Source: Streptomyces nymphaeiformis (lineage in GTDB: Bacteria > Actinomycetota > Actinomycetes > Streptomycetales > Streptomycetaceae). From it: a stretch of DNA of 64,000 bases. Where the stretch lies: NCBI RefSeq assembly GCF_014203895.1, contig NZ_JACHJY010000001.1:992001-1056000 (forward strand), in the 5' to 3' direction. Positions 36,846 to 46,200 of this stretch are shown here, piece after piece. A program made the translations under genes and the position numbers. Position 1 is the stretch's first letter. Each line of letters begins with the position of its first letter. Under the pieces are notes generated by a model that was not told where the DNA came from, did not search any database, and saw only the letters and a program-made list of their open reading frames with translations.

Positions 36846-37649
36846 GTGGCAGCCGGACCGACGACCGCGGAGAAGCGCGGTACCAGCAAGTCGAAGGGGT
36901 CGTCGGGGCGGTCGTCCGGCGCCAACAACCGGAACCAGAGGTTCCGGGTGCCCGCCCCCCGGGTCCTCCTCGTGGCGCTCGGCATCGTCGCGCTCGTGGC
37001 CGGCGGGCTCTGGGCGCTCTACGGCTCGACCTGGTTCCGTGTGGAACGTGTGAAGACTTCCGGCACCCGGGTCCTGACCCCGGCCGAGGTCGAGGCGGTC
37101 GCCGCCGTCCCGATGGGCGCCCCGCTCGCCGGCGTCGACACCGACGCGATCGCGGCCCGGCTCCGGCAGGAGCTGCCGCGGATCGAGTCGATCGACGTCG
37201 TACGGTCATGGCCGCACGGAATCGGGCTGAAAGTGACGGAACGGCAGCCTGTTCTTCTGGTGGAAAAGGGCGGAAAGTTCACTGAAGTGGACGCGACGGG
37301 GCTGCGGTTCGCCACCGTCGACACCGCCCCCCGCGGCGTCCCCCGGCTCGTCCTCGACAGCGCCTCCTCGCCGAGCCTCCGCCGCTTCGGCGCGGACCGG
37401 TTGCTCCGGGAGGCGGTCCGCGTCCGGGGTGAACTCCCGGCGCAGATCGCCCGGGACACTCGTGTCGTGCGCATCACCTCGTACGACTCCGTCACCCTGG
37501 AGCTGACCGGGGGCCGAAGGGTCTTCTGGGGCAGCGGTGAGGACGGCCCGGTCAAGGCCCGGGTGCTGACCGCCCTCATGAAGGCAAGTCCCAAAGCGGG
37601 GCACTTCGACGTAAGTGCCCCCACAGCGCCCGCTTCGTCCGGGAGTTGA
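36846..37649 (+). CDS. ftsQ: Cell-division protein FtsQ (DivIB)
   Basis: 267 residues from GTG. A basic, Ser/Gly-rich cytoplasmic part, one membrane helix (VPAPRVLLVALGIVALVAGGLWALYG, about 38-62), a POTRA domain (VERVKTSGTRVLTPAEVEAVAAVPMGAPLAGVDTDAIAARL...SIDVVRSWPHGIGLKVTERQPVLLVE), then the FtsQ beta domain. It recruits FtsL and the synthase to the septum. Confidence 0.92.
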   Translation: MAAGPTTAEKRGTSKSKGSSGRSSGANNRNQRFRVPAPRVLLVALGIVALVAGGLWALYGSTWFRVERVKTSGTRVLTPAEVEAVAAVPMGAPLAGVDTDAIAARLRQELPRIESIDVVRSWPHGIGLKVTERQPVLLVEKGGKFTEVDATGLRFATVDTAPRGVPRLVLDSASSPSLRRFGADRLLREAVRVRGELPAQIARDTRVVRITSYDSVTLELTGGRRVFWGSGEDGPVKARVLTALMKASPKAGHFDVSAPTAPASSGS

Positions 37650-37926
37650 CGGTCATCTCCGCTGGCCAGCACCCTGGTTGGCCAGCGCTACGGGTGATCA
37701 CATAGGGTGAAAAGAAAAACGGGAGGTTCGGCGTGTTCGTTGAACGTGCGCCACTTGTCGACTTAGTGTCCTGTTCGGAAGAGTCCAGCGAACAGCGACA
37801 CTGGTAACCCTAAACTTCAACGTTAGGGTTCGGGTCGGCGTTCGGACCGTCCCAATCGGCATCCGTCGGAGCGGCGCGACCAACCGCGCAGCGACGACAC
37901 GTAACTCGAGGCGAGAGGCCTTCGAC
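37650..37926 (+). promoter_or_regulatory. ftsZ upstream control region
   Basis: 277 bases without a gene. A candidate promoter has TTGGCC (37,678-37,683) and TAGGGT (37,703-37,708), 19 bp apart. A perfect inverted repeat AACCCTAA (37,806-37,813) / TTAGGGTT (37,823-37,830) has a 9-base spacer. GACAC-type words, the short WhiA target, occur at 37,766-37,770 (inverted) and 37,797-37,801, but 5-mers are weak evidence. Streptomyces ftsZ is known to have several promoters here, one induced at sporulation. Confidence 0.65.
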
Positions 37927-39141
37927 GTGGCAGCACCGCAGAACTACCTCGCAGTCATCAAGGTCATCGGTGTCGGCGGCGGTGGTGTCAATGCCATCAA
38001 CCGAATGATCGAGGTCGGCCTCAAGGGCGTCGAGTTCATCGCGATCAACACCGACGCGCAAGCGCTGTTGATGAGCGACGCCGACGTCAAGCTCGACGTC
38101 GGCCGTGAACTCACCCGCGGCCTCGGGGCCGGGGCCAACCCGGCCGTCGGTCGCAAGGCGGCAGAGGACCACCGTGAGGAGATCGAGGAGGTCCTCAAGG
38201 GGGCCGACATGGTCTTCGTCACCGCAGGCGAGGGCGGCGGCACCGGCACCGGCGGCGCGCCCGTCGTCGCCAACATCGCGCGCTCGCTCGGCGCCCTCAC
38301 GATCGGTGTGGTCACCCGGCCGTTCACCTTCGAGGGCCGCCGTCGCGCGAACCAGGCGGAGGACGGCATCGCCGAGCTCCGCGAAGAGGTCGACACCCTC
38401 ATCGTCATCCCCAACGACCGACTGCTCTCGATCTCGGACCGCCAGGTCTCCGTGCTCGACGCCTTCAAGTCGGCCGACCAGGTCCTCCTGAGCGGTGTCC
38501 AGGGCATCACCGACCTCATCACCACCCCGGGTCTGATCAACCTCGACTTCGCCGACGTCAAGTCGGTCATGTCCGAGGCCGGTTCGGCACTCATGGGCAT
38601 CGGCTCCGCCCGCGGCGACGACCGCGCGGTGGCGGCGGCCGAGATGGCGATCTCCTCGCCGCTCCTCGAGGCCTCCATCGACGGCGCCCGCGGCGTGCTG
38701 CTCTCCATCTCCGGCGGCAGCGACCTCGGCCTCTTCGAGATCAACGAGGCCGCGCAGCTGGTCAGCGAGGCGGCCCACCCCGAGGCCAACATCATCTTCG
38801 GCGCCGTCATCGACGACGCCCTCGGCGACGAGGTCCGGGTCACCGTCATCGCGGCCGGCTTCGACGGCGGCCAGCCGCCGGCCCGCCGGGACAACATCAT
38901 CGGCTCGGTCTCGGCCAAGCGCGAGGAGCCGGCCCCGGCGCCCCGCATCACCGAGACCCCCCGCCCGCTGGGCGGCCTCGGCACCGTCGCCCCGCGCGAG
39001 GAGCCGGTCTCGATCCCGGTCGAGCCCGCCCCGGTCGTCAACGAGGCCCCGCTGACGCCCGCCCCGCCGGTCGTCCCCCCGGCCCGTCCGTACGCGGACA
39101 GCCAGGCCGAGGAGCTGGACGTCCCGGACTTCCTGAAGTGA
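37927..39141 (+). CDS. ftsZ: Tubulin-like division GTPase FtsZ
   Basis: 404 residues from GTG behind GGCGAGAGG. GTP-binding signature GGGTGTGG at 103-110; [18 protein letters not shown] at the N-terminus; T7-loop region [22 protein letters not shown]. After about residue 315 comes a Pro-rich linker, then the conserved C-terminal peptide [10 protein letters not shown], which binds SepF and other anchors. It forms the vegetative cross-wall and sporulation-septum Z rings. Confidence 0.98.
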   Translation: MAAPQNYLAVIKVIGVGGGGVNAINRMIEVGLKGVEFIAINTDAQALLMSDADVKLDVGRELTRGLGAGANPAVGRKAAEDHREEIEEVLKGADMVFVTAGEGGGTGTGGAPVVANIARSLGALTIGVVTRPFTFEGRRRANQAEDGIAELREEVDTLIVIPNDRLLSISDRQVSVLDAFKSADQVLLSGVQGITDLITTPGLINLDFADVKSVMSEAGSALMGIGSARGDDRAVAAAEMAISSPLLEASIDGARGVLLSISGGSDLGLFEINEAAQLVSEAAHPEANIIFGAVIDDALGDEVRVTVIAAGFDGGQPPARRDNIIGSVSAKREEPAPAPRITETPRPLGGLGTVAPREEPVSIPVEPAPVVNEAPLTPAPPVVPPARPYADSQAEELDVPDFLK

Positions 39142-39878
39142 TAGGACACCGCTCCGACGCGAACGGCGCCCACTTCGCCTTCACCGACCGGTGGGGCGGG
39201 GTGAGCGCCGTTCCGTACGAGGAGCTCAACCTCGGCGGAGCGGTCGGGGACGACCCCGCGGCCGTCCTCGCCAACCGGGCCGCCGCCGCCGGAGCCCTCG
39301 GGCTCGACCCGGCGCGGGTGGTCTGGATGAACCAGGTGCACGGCGCCGACGTCGTCGAGGTCGACGGACCCTGGGGCGACGCGGACATCCCGTCCGTCGA
39401 CGCGATCGTCACCGCCCGGCCGGGACTCGCCCTCGCGGTGCTCACCGCGGACTGCGTCCCCGTCCTCCTCGCCGATCCGGTCGCCGGGGTCGCGGCCGCC
39501 GCCCACGCCGGGCGGCCCGGGATGGTCGCCGGAGTCGTCCCCGCCGCCGTCGCGGCGATGACGAAGCTCGGCGCCGACCCCGCCCGGATCGTCGCCCGCA
39601 CCGGACCCGCCGTCTGCGGCCGGTGCTACGAAGTGCCCGAGGCGATGCGCGCCGAGGTCGCGGCCGTCGAACCCGCCGCGCACGCGGAGACCTCCTGGGG
39701 AACCCCGGCCGTCGACGTCGCCGCCGGAGTGCGCGCGCAGTTGGCGCGGCTCGGGGTCCGGGACGTCGAGGACGCCGGGGTCTGCACCCTGGAATCGCGC
39801 GACCACTACTCGTACCGCCGCGATCGCACCACAGGGCGACTCGCGGGATATGTCTGGTTGAACCGAGAAGAGACATGA
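39138..39878 (+). CDS. pgeF: PgeF/YfiH-type polyphenol oxidase-fold protein
   Basis: 246 residues, GTG overlapping the ftsZ stop. Family motifs: [81 protein letters not shown], and [30 protein letters not shown]. The His and Cys residues of a metal centre are present. The E. coli homologue removes wrongly incorporated L-Ser from peptidoglycan precursors, which suits this location. Confidence 0.9.
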   Translation: MIGHRSDANGAHFAFTDRWGGVSAVPYEELNLGGAVGDDPAAVLANRAAAAGALGLDPARVVWMNQVHGADVVEVDGPWGDADIPSVDAIVTARPGLALAVLTADCVPVLLADPVAGVAAAAHAGRPGMVAGVVPAAVAAMTKLGADPARIVARTGPAVCGRCYEVPEAMRAEVAAVEPAAHAETSWGTPAVDVAAGVRAQLARLGVRDVEDAGVCTLESRDHYSYRRDRTTGRLAGYVWLNREET

Positions 39879-40594
39879 CGGATCGCAAGTCGGAACTCGC
39901 CGCGAACCTGGCCGCGGTGGAGGAGCGCATCGCCGCCGCGTGCGCCGCAGCCGGGCGCCCGCGGGAGGAGGTGACCCTGATCGTGGTCACCAAGACCTAC
40001 CCCGCGAGCGACGTCAGACTCCTGCACGAGCTCGGGGTCCGGCACGTCGCCGAGAACCGGGACCAGGACGCCGCCCCCAAGGCGGCCGCCTGTGCCGACC
40101 TCGACCTGACCTGGCACTTCGTGGGCCAGTTGCAGACCAACAAGGTCAGATCCGTGGTGGGTTATGCCGATGTGGTGCAGTCCGTCGACCGTTTGAAGCT
40201 CGTTTCCTCGCTCTCCGCGGCCGCGGAGAAGGAGGGTCGCGAGCTCGGCTGCCTGATCCAGGTCGCGCTCGACGCCGAGTCCGGCGAGCGGGGCGACCGT
40301 GGCGGTGTCGCGCCGGACGGGGTCGAGGAGTTGGCCGCGGCCGTGGACGCCGCGCCCGGACTGCGGCTCGCCGGACTGATGACCGTCGCCCCGCTCGCCG
40401 GGGAGTACGCGGGACGGCAACGCGCGGCCTTCGACCGGCTGATGGATTTGTCGACTGTCCTGCGCGCGACCCGTCCGGCTGCGAACATGGTGTCAGCAGG
40501 GATGAGTGCGGACCTCGAGGAGGCCGTCGCTGCCGGGGCGACACACGTACGCGTCGGTACGGCGGTACTCGGAGTCCGCCCGAAGCTCGGGTAA
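39875..40594 (+). CDS. YggS/PLPBP pyridoxal-phosphate homeostasis protein
   Basis: 239 residues, ATG overlapping the pgeF stop. It is a single-domain TIM barrel; PLP should be bound by K40 in LIVVTKTYPASDV. Other motifs: HVAENRDQDAAPKA (ENR block), TWHFVGQLQTNKVRSVVGYADVVQSVDR, GLMTVAPL, MVSAGMSADLEEAVAAGATHVRVGTAVLG. It buffers PLP and affects amino-acid metabolism (called YlmE in Gram-positive division clusters). Confidence 0.94.
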   Translation: MTDRKSELAANLAAVEERIAAACAAAGRPREEVTLIVVTKTYPASDVRLLHELGVRHVAENRDQDAAPKAAACADLDLTWHFVGQLQTNKVRSVVGYADVVQSVDRLKLVSSLSAAAEKEGRELGCLIQVALDAESGERGDRGGVAPDGVEELAAAVDAAPGLRLAGLMTVAPLAGEYAGRQRAAFDRLMDLSTVLRATRPAANMVSAGMSADLEEAVAAGATHVRVGTAVLGVRPKLG

Positions 40595-40658
40595 CGTCGC
40601 GAAGCAAGTCGGACCACAGCAGAAAATATGGTCATTCCGTAGAACGGCGGGACGACCC

Positions 40659-40694
40659 GTGGATCGCCGGCCCTTGGTGACAAGGCCGATCCAC
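40659..40694 (+). promoter_or_regulatory. Hairpin in the sepF leader
   Basis: GTGGATC (40,659-40,665) pairs with GATCCAC (40,688-40,694), and CCTTG with CAAGG inside it. It ends 22 bases before the sepF start and just before its ribosome site (GCGGAGGA). It could modulate sepF translation or end upstream transcripts. Confidence 0.4.
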
Positions 40695-40716
40695 CACAGA
40701 GCGGAGGACTCAGAGC

Positions 40717-41337
40717 ATGGCCGGCGCGATGCGCAAGATGGCGGTCTACCTCGGCCTCGTGGAGGACGATGGGTACGACGGCCGGGGCTTCGACCCCGAC
40801 GACGACTTCGAACCCGAGCTGGAGCCGGAGCCCGAGCGCGACCGGCGCCACACCCCCCCGCGTCAGGTGGAGCGCGAGGAGCCGGTGCGAGTGGTGCAGC
40901 CCCCGGCCCCCCGGGAGCCGATCGCCCATTCCGTCCCGGTACTCGCCGAAAGCGGACGTCCGGCCCGAATTGCCCCCGTGGCATCCATCACACCCGAACG
41001 TCCGAGCCTGGAGAAGAACGCACCGGTGATCATGCCCAAGGTCGTGTCCGAGCGGGAGCCGTACCGCATCACCACGCTGCACCCGCGGACCTACAACGAG
41101 GCCCGTACCATCGGGGAACACTTCCGTGAGGGCACCCCGGTGATCATGAACCTCACAGAGATGGACGACACGGACGCGAAGCGACTTGTCGACTTTGCCG
41201 CCGGACTCGTCTTCGGGCTCCATGGCAGCATTGAGCGCGTGACGCAGAAGGTGTTCCTGTTGTCGCCTGCTAACGTCGATGTCACGGCGGAGGACAAGGC
41301 CCGGATCGCAGAGGGCGGATTCTTCAACCAGAGCTGA
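40717..41337 (+). CDS. sepF: Z-ring membrane anchor SepF
   Basis: 206 residues; the first 12 residues ([12 protein letters not shown]) form the amphipathic membrane-binding helix. An acidic, Pro-rich linker follows, then the SepF core [75 protein letters not shown]. It ties FtsZ to the membrane in actinobacteria, which lack FtsA. A second ATG lies at 40,729. Confidence 0.95.
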   Translation: MAGAMRKMAVYLGLVEDDGYDGRGFDPDDDFEPELEPEPERDRRHTPPRQVEREEPVRVVQPPAPREPIAHSVPVLAESGRPARIAPVASITPERPSLEKNAPVIMPKVVSEREPYRITTLHPRTYNEARTIGEHFREGTPVIMNLTEMDDTDAKRLVDFAAGLVFGLHGSIERVTQKVFLLSPANVDVTAEDKARIAEGGFFNQS

Positions 41338-41417
41338 GAACACGAGAACCGGACGGGCCGGTCGCCTAGCGGCCGGACAAGCGAGAGCACGAAAGCCAGG
41401 GGAGAGGGAAACGCGGG

Positions 41418-41708
41418 ATGGGCGTCGCACTACAGGTGGTCTACATCGTGCTGATGTGCTTCCTCGTCCTCCTGATCGTCCGGCTTGTCATGGACTACGT
41501 CTTCCAGTTCGCCCGTTCATGGCAACCCGGTAAGGCGATGGTGGTCGTCCTTGAGGCCACCTACACTGTCACCGATCCACCGCTCAAGCTTCTGCGGCGA
41601 CTCATCCCGCCGCTGCGTCTCGGGGGCGTGGCACTCGACCTGTCCTTCTTCGTTCTGATGATCATCGTTTACATCCTGATCTCCATCGTGAGCAGCTTCG
41701 CGAGGTGA
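41418..41708 (+). CDS. YggT-family membrane protein (YlmG)
   Basis: 96 residues. Two hydrophobic segments (VVYIVLMCFLVLLIVRLVMDYVFQF and LDLSFFVLMIIVYILISIVSSF) flank the family motif ATYTVTDPPLKLLRRLIPPLRLGGVALDLSFF. It lies between sepF and divIVA as in many Gram-positive bacteria. It may help septum or nucleoid organisation. Confidence 0.92.
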   Translation: MGVALQVVYIVLMCFLVLLIVRLVMDYVFQFARSWQPGKAMVVVLEATYTVTDPPLKLLRRLIPPLRLGGVALDLSFFVLMIIVYILISIVSSFAR

Positions 41709-41785
41709 TGGTGGAGGAACAAGTGGACGATACGGTCTTGCCGACTGCCGACGACTACGTAGAGGTGAAGAAGAGATGCCGCTGA
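41708..41785 (+). CDS. Possible 25-residue peptide overlapping the divIVA start
   Basis: ATG overlaps the yggT stop (TGATG) and the frame MVEEQVDDTVLPTADDYVEV followed by KKRCR ends 10 bases inside divIVA. Tight coupling on both sides suggests a leader peptide that could set divIVA translation. There is no independent evidence for expression. Confidence 0.3.
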   Translation: MVEEQVDDTVLPTADDYVEVKKRCR

Positions 41786-42888
41786 CCCCCGAGGACGTGC
41801 GGAACAAGCAGTTCACGACCGTCCGCCTTCGAGAAGGCTATGACGAGGACGAGGTCGATGCCTTCCTCGACGAGGTCGAAGCCGAACTGACCCGCCTGCT
41901 CCGCGAGAACGAGGACCTGCGCGCCAAGCTGGCCGCCGCGACGCGTGCCGCCGCGCAGAACCAGCAGCAGGCCATGCGCAAGCCCCCGGAGCCGCAGGAT
42001 CGTCCCGTCGGTCCCGGCGCGCCCGTGCCCGCCGCCATATCCGGACCGCCGGCCCAGCAGCAGCCGCCGCAGATGGGCCCGCCGCAGCTGCCCTCCGGTG
42101 CCCCCGCGCTTCCCGCCGGCCCCATGCAGGGCGGCCCCATGCAGGGCGGGCCCATGGGCCCCGGCCCGATGCAGGGCGGCCCCATGCAGGGCGGCCCGAT
42201 GGGCCCCGGCCCGATGCAGGGCGGCCCCATGGGTCACCCGCAGCAGCAGCAGATGCAGCCGCCGCAGATGCAGCAGCCGCAGCAGGGTCCCGGTGGCGAC
42301 AGCGCCGCGCGCGTCCTCTCGCTCGCCCAGCAGACCGCCGACCAGGCGATCGCCGAGGCGCGCTCCGAGGCCAACAAGATCGTCGGCGAGGCGCGCTCCC
42401 GCGCCGAGGGCCTGGAGCGGGACGCCCGCGCCAAGGCGGACGCTCTTGAGCGGGACGCGCAGGAGAAGCACCGCGTCGCGATGGGCTCCCTCGAGTCCGC
42501 CCGCGCCACGCTGGAGCGCAAGGTCGAGGACCTGCGCGGCTTCGAGCGCGAGTACCGCACGCGTCTGAAGTCCTACCTGGAGTCGCAGCTGCGTCAGCTG
42601 GAGACCCAGGCGGACGACTCGCTGGCTCCGCCGCGCACCCCGGCCACGGCCTCGCTGCCGCCGGCCCCGTCCATGGCCTCGGCGGGCGCGAGCGCGCCGT
42701 CCTACGGCGGGAACGGCGCGATGGGCGGTGCGCCGTCCATGGGTGGCGCGCCCTCCTACGGCGGCCAGCAGCAGATGTCCCCGGCGATGACCCAGCCCAT
42801 GGCTCCGGTCCGGCCGCAGGCACCGCAGCCGATGCAGCAGGCGCCGGCGCCGATGCGGGGCTTCCTGATCGACGAGGACGACAACTGA
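41776..42888 (+). CDS. divIVA: Polar growth organiser DivIVA (Wag31)
   Basis: 370 residues from ATG. The N-terminal lipid-binding and coiled-coil domain is canonical (PLTPEDVRNKQFTTVRLREGYDEDEVDAFLDEVEAELTRLLREN). A long Pro/Gln/Gly/Met linker contains repeats of MQGGPM(GPGP) around residues 117-153. The second coiled coil (about 176-280, ARVLSLAQQTADQAIAEARSEANKIVGEARSRAE) ends LRQLETQADDSL. A low-complexity tail ends RGFLIDEDDN. It marks hyphal tips and branch points. Confidence 0.96.
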   Translation: MPLTPEDVRNKQFTTVRLREGYDEDEVDAFLDEVEAELTRLLRENEDLRAKLAAATRAAAQNQQQAMRKPPEPQDRPVGPGAPVPAAISGPPAQQQPPQMGPPQLPSGAPALPAGPMQGGPMQGGPMGPGPMQGGPMQGGPMGPGPMQGGPMGHPQQQQMQPPQMQQPQQGPGGDSAARVLSLAQQTADQAIAEARSEANKIVGEARSRAEGLERDARAKADALERDAQEKHRVAMGSLESARATLERKVEDLRGFEREYRTRLKSYLESQLRQLETQADDSLAPPRTPATASLPPAPSMASAGASAPSYGGNGAMGGAPSMGGAPSYGGQQQMSPAMTQPMAPVRPQAPQPMQQAPAPMRGFLIDEDDN

Positions 42889-42932
42889 GGCGGCGGGCGC
42901 CAGCGCGCTGAGCGCGTAGCCGTCGGCAGCCA

Positions 42933-42968
42933 CGAAGGGCCGGTTCCCCCAGGGGAACCGGCCCTTCG
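42933..42968 (+). terminator. divIVA terminator
   Basis: Perfect complementary arms CGAAGGGCCGGTTCCCC (42,933-42,949) and 42,952-42,968, about a 15-bp stem with a tight loop, 45 bases after the divIVA stop. Confidence 0.8.
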
Positions 42969-42978
42969 GCGCGCCCCG

Positions 42979-43189
42979 CCGTTGTGGGCATGCGTTCCGC
43001 CGGGGCGGAACGGGTGGGCACAACGGGACGGCGCCCTTGCCGGCGCCAGAGGCTTCCGCGCCTGAACCCGCACCGACTTGTGCGCCGCACTCTTGGTGCG
43101 GGTCAGGGCGCGGAACACGGAGGCGCCGCTGAGGGCGCCGTCCCGTGTGCCCACCCGTCCCGCCCCAGCGGGACGATTGCCCACACGGG
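42979..43189. repeat. 211-bp inverted repeat of nested palindromes (GTTGTGGGCA copies 2 and 3)
   Basis: The left arm (42,979-43,076) matches the reverse complement of the right arm (43,093-43,189) over almost its whole length, with a 16-base centre. Each arm contains its own hairpin of the GTTGTGGGCA type (42,979-43,029 and 43,142-43,189). The inner parts share CCGCGCC and ACCCGCACC. It lies between the convergent divIVA and ileS genes and between their terminators. Confidence 0.8.
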
Positions 43190-43195
43190 GGTGTG

Positions 43196-43232
43196 CGAAG
43201 GGCCCGGCGCCGGGGTGGTGCCGGGCCCTTCG
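43196..43232 (-). terminator. ileS terminator
   Basis: CGAAGGGCCCGGC (43,196-43,208) pairs perfectly with 43,220-43,232, a 13-bp stem with an 11-base loop, 10 bases past the ileS stop. Confidence 0.8.
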
Positions 43233-43241
43233 TCGTATCGC

Positions 43242-46200
43242 TTACGCCTTGCGGAGGTGGAAGGTGAGGGCCAGGCCCTCGTCTTCGAAGGCCGGGCCGT
43301 ACGTGGCGTCCGGCTCGCCCTGCGCGTAGTCCGTCGACAGGACCTCGTCCGCGATCAGGGACGCATGGGCCGTCAGGGCCTCCACCGTCTCCGGGGACGC
43401 GGACGTCCAGCGGAGGGCGATCCGGTCCGCCACGTCCAGGCCGCTGTTCTTGCGGGCCTCCTGGATCAGGCGGATCGCGTCACGGGCCAGGCCCGCGCGC
43501 CGGAGCTCGGGGGTGATCTCCAGGTCGAGCGCGACCGTCGCGCCGGCGTCGGAGGCGACCGACCAGCCCTCACGGGGGGTCTCCGTGATGATGATCTCCT
43601 CCGGCGTGACGGTGATGTCCTCGCCGTTCACCGAGAGCGTCGCCTCTCCGGAGCGGAGGGCCAGCGACAGGGCCGCGGCGTCGGCCGCGGCCACCGCCTT
43701 GGCCACGTCCTGGACGCCCTTGCCGAAGCGCTTGCCCAGGGCCCGGAAGTTCGCCTTGGCGGTGGTGTCGACGAGCGAGCCGCCGACCTCCGACAGGGAC
43801 GCGAGCGAGGAGACGTTCAGCTCCTCCGTGATCTGGGCCTGGAGCTCCGGCGACAGGGCCGGGAAGCCCGCGGCCGCGACCAGCGCGCGGGACAGCGGCT
43901 GGCGGGTCTTCACGCCCGACTCGGCGCGCGTCGCCCGGCCCAGCTCGACCAGGCGGCGGACCAGGAGCATCTGCTCCGAGAGGGTGCCGTCGATCAGGGC
44001 GGCGTCCGCCTCCGGCCAGGTCGCCAGGTGGACCGACTCCGGGGCGTCCGGGGTGACCGGCACCACCAGGTCCTGCCAGACCCGCTCGGTGATGAACGGG
44101 GTCAGCGGGGCCATCAGGCGCGTGACCGTCTCGATGACGTCGTGCAGGGTGCGGAGCGCGGCGGCGTCGCCCTGCCAGAAGCGGCGGCGCGAGCGGCGCA
44201 CGTACCAGTTGGAGAGGTCGTCGACGAACGCCGAGATCAGCTTGCCGGTGCGCTGGGTGTCGTACGACTCCATCGCCTCGGTCGTCTGGGCGACGAGCGT
44301 GTTCAGCTCGGAGAGCAGCCAGCGGTCCAGGACCGTGCGCTCCGCCGGCGCCGGGTCCGCCGCGGACGGCGCCCAGCCGGACGTACGGGCGTACAGGGCC
44401 TGGAAGGCCACCGTGTTCCAGTAGGTGAGGAGCGTCTTGCGCACGACCTCCTGGATGGTGCCGTGGCCCACGCGGCGGGCCGCCCACGGCGAGCCGCCGG
44501 CCGCCATGAACCAGCGGACGGCGTCGGCGCCGTGCTGGTCCATCAGCGGGATCGGCTGGAGGATGTTGCCCAGGTGCTTGGACATCTTGCGGCCGTCCTC
44601 GGCGAGGATGTGGCCGAGGCAGACCACGTTCTCGTACGAGGACTTGTCGAAGACCAGGGTGCCGACGGCCATCAGCGTGTAGAACCAGCCGCGGGTCTGG
44701 TCGATGGCCTCGGAGATGAACTGCGCCGGGTAGCGGGACTCGAAGAGTTCCTTGTTCTTGTACGGGTAGCCGTACTGCGCGAACGGCATGGAGCCCGAGT
44801 CGTACCAGGCGTCGATGACCTCCGGCACGCGCGTGGCGGTCTTCGAGCAGCTGGGGCACGGGAAGGTGACCGCGTCGATGTACGGGCGGTGCGGGTCGAG
44901 CTCCGACTGGTCGGTGCCCGTCAGCTCCGTCAGCTCCGCGCGGGAGCCCACGCAGGTCAGGTGCCCGTCCTCGCAGCGCCAGATCGGCAGCGGGGTGCCC
45001 CAGTAGCGGTTCCGGGAGAGGGCCCAGTCGACGTTGTTCGTCAGCCAGTCGCCGAAGCGGCCGTGCTTGACCGACTCCGGGAACCAGTTGGTCTTCTCGT
45101 TCTCCTGGAGCAGACGGTCCTTGACGGCGGTCGTCCGGATGTACCAGGACGGCTGCGCGTAGTAGAGCAGGGCCGTGTGGCAGCGCCAGCAGTGCGGGTA
45201 GCTGTGCTCGTACGCGATGTGCTTGAAGAGCAGCCCGCGCGCGTCCAGGTCGGCGGTGAGCGCCTCGTCGGCCTTCTTGAAGAAGACGCCGCCGACGAGC
45301 GGCACGTCCTCCTCGAAGGTGCCGTCGGGGCGGACCGGGTTCACGACCGGCAGGCCGTACGCCTTGCAGACCTTGAGGTCGTCCTCACCGAAGGCGGGGG
45401 ACTGGTGGACCAGACCCGTGCCGTCCTCGGTCGTGACGTACTCGGCGTTCACGATGTAGTGCGCCGGCTCGGGGAACTCGACGAGCTCGAAGGGGCGCTG
45501 GTACGTCCAGCGCTCCATCTCCGCGCCCGTGAAGGACTCGCCCGTGGTGACCCAGCCCTCGCCGAGCGCCTTCTCGACCAGCGGCTGCGCGACGACGACG
45601 CGCTCGTCGCCGTCCGTGGCGACCACGTACGTCACCTCGGGGTGCGCGGCGACCGCCGTGTTGGACACCAGGGTCCAGGGGGTCGTCGTCCAGACCAGGA
45701 GCGCCGCCTTGCCCGCGAGCGGGCCGGACGTGAGCGGGAAGCGCACGTACACGGAGGGGTCGACGACCGTCTCGTACCCCTGCGCCAGCTCGTGGTCGGA
45801 GAGGCCGGTGCCGCAGCGGGGGCACCAGGGGGCGACGCGGTGGTCCTGGACCAGCAGGTCCTTCTCGAAGATCTGCTTGAGCGACCACCAGACCGACTCG
45901 ATGTACGAGGGGTCCATGGTCCGGTACGCGTCGTCGAGGTCGACCCAGTAGCCCATGCGGGTCGTGAGCTCGGCGAACGCGTCGGTGTGCCGGGTCACGG
46001 ACTCGCGGCACTTGTCGTTGAACTCGGCGATGCCGTAGGCCTCGATGTCCTTCTTGCCGGAGAAGCCGAGCTCCTTCTCGACGGCGAGCTCGACCGGCAG
46101 GCCGTGGCAGTCCCAGCCGGCCTTGCGGGCCACGTGGTAGCCGCGCATGGTCCGGAAGCGGGGGAACACGTCCTTGAAGACGCGGGCCTCGATGTGGTGG

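Noticed and set aside
42120..42240. Direct repeats (GGGCGGCCCCATGCA-like) that could be mistaken for a CRISPR or satellite
   Set aside because: They encode the Met/Gln/Gly/Pro linker repeats of DivIVA in frame, without unique spacers.
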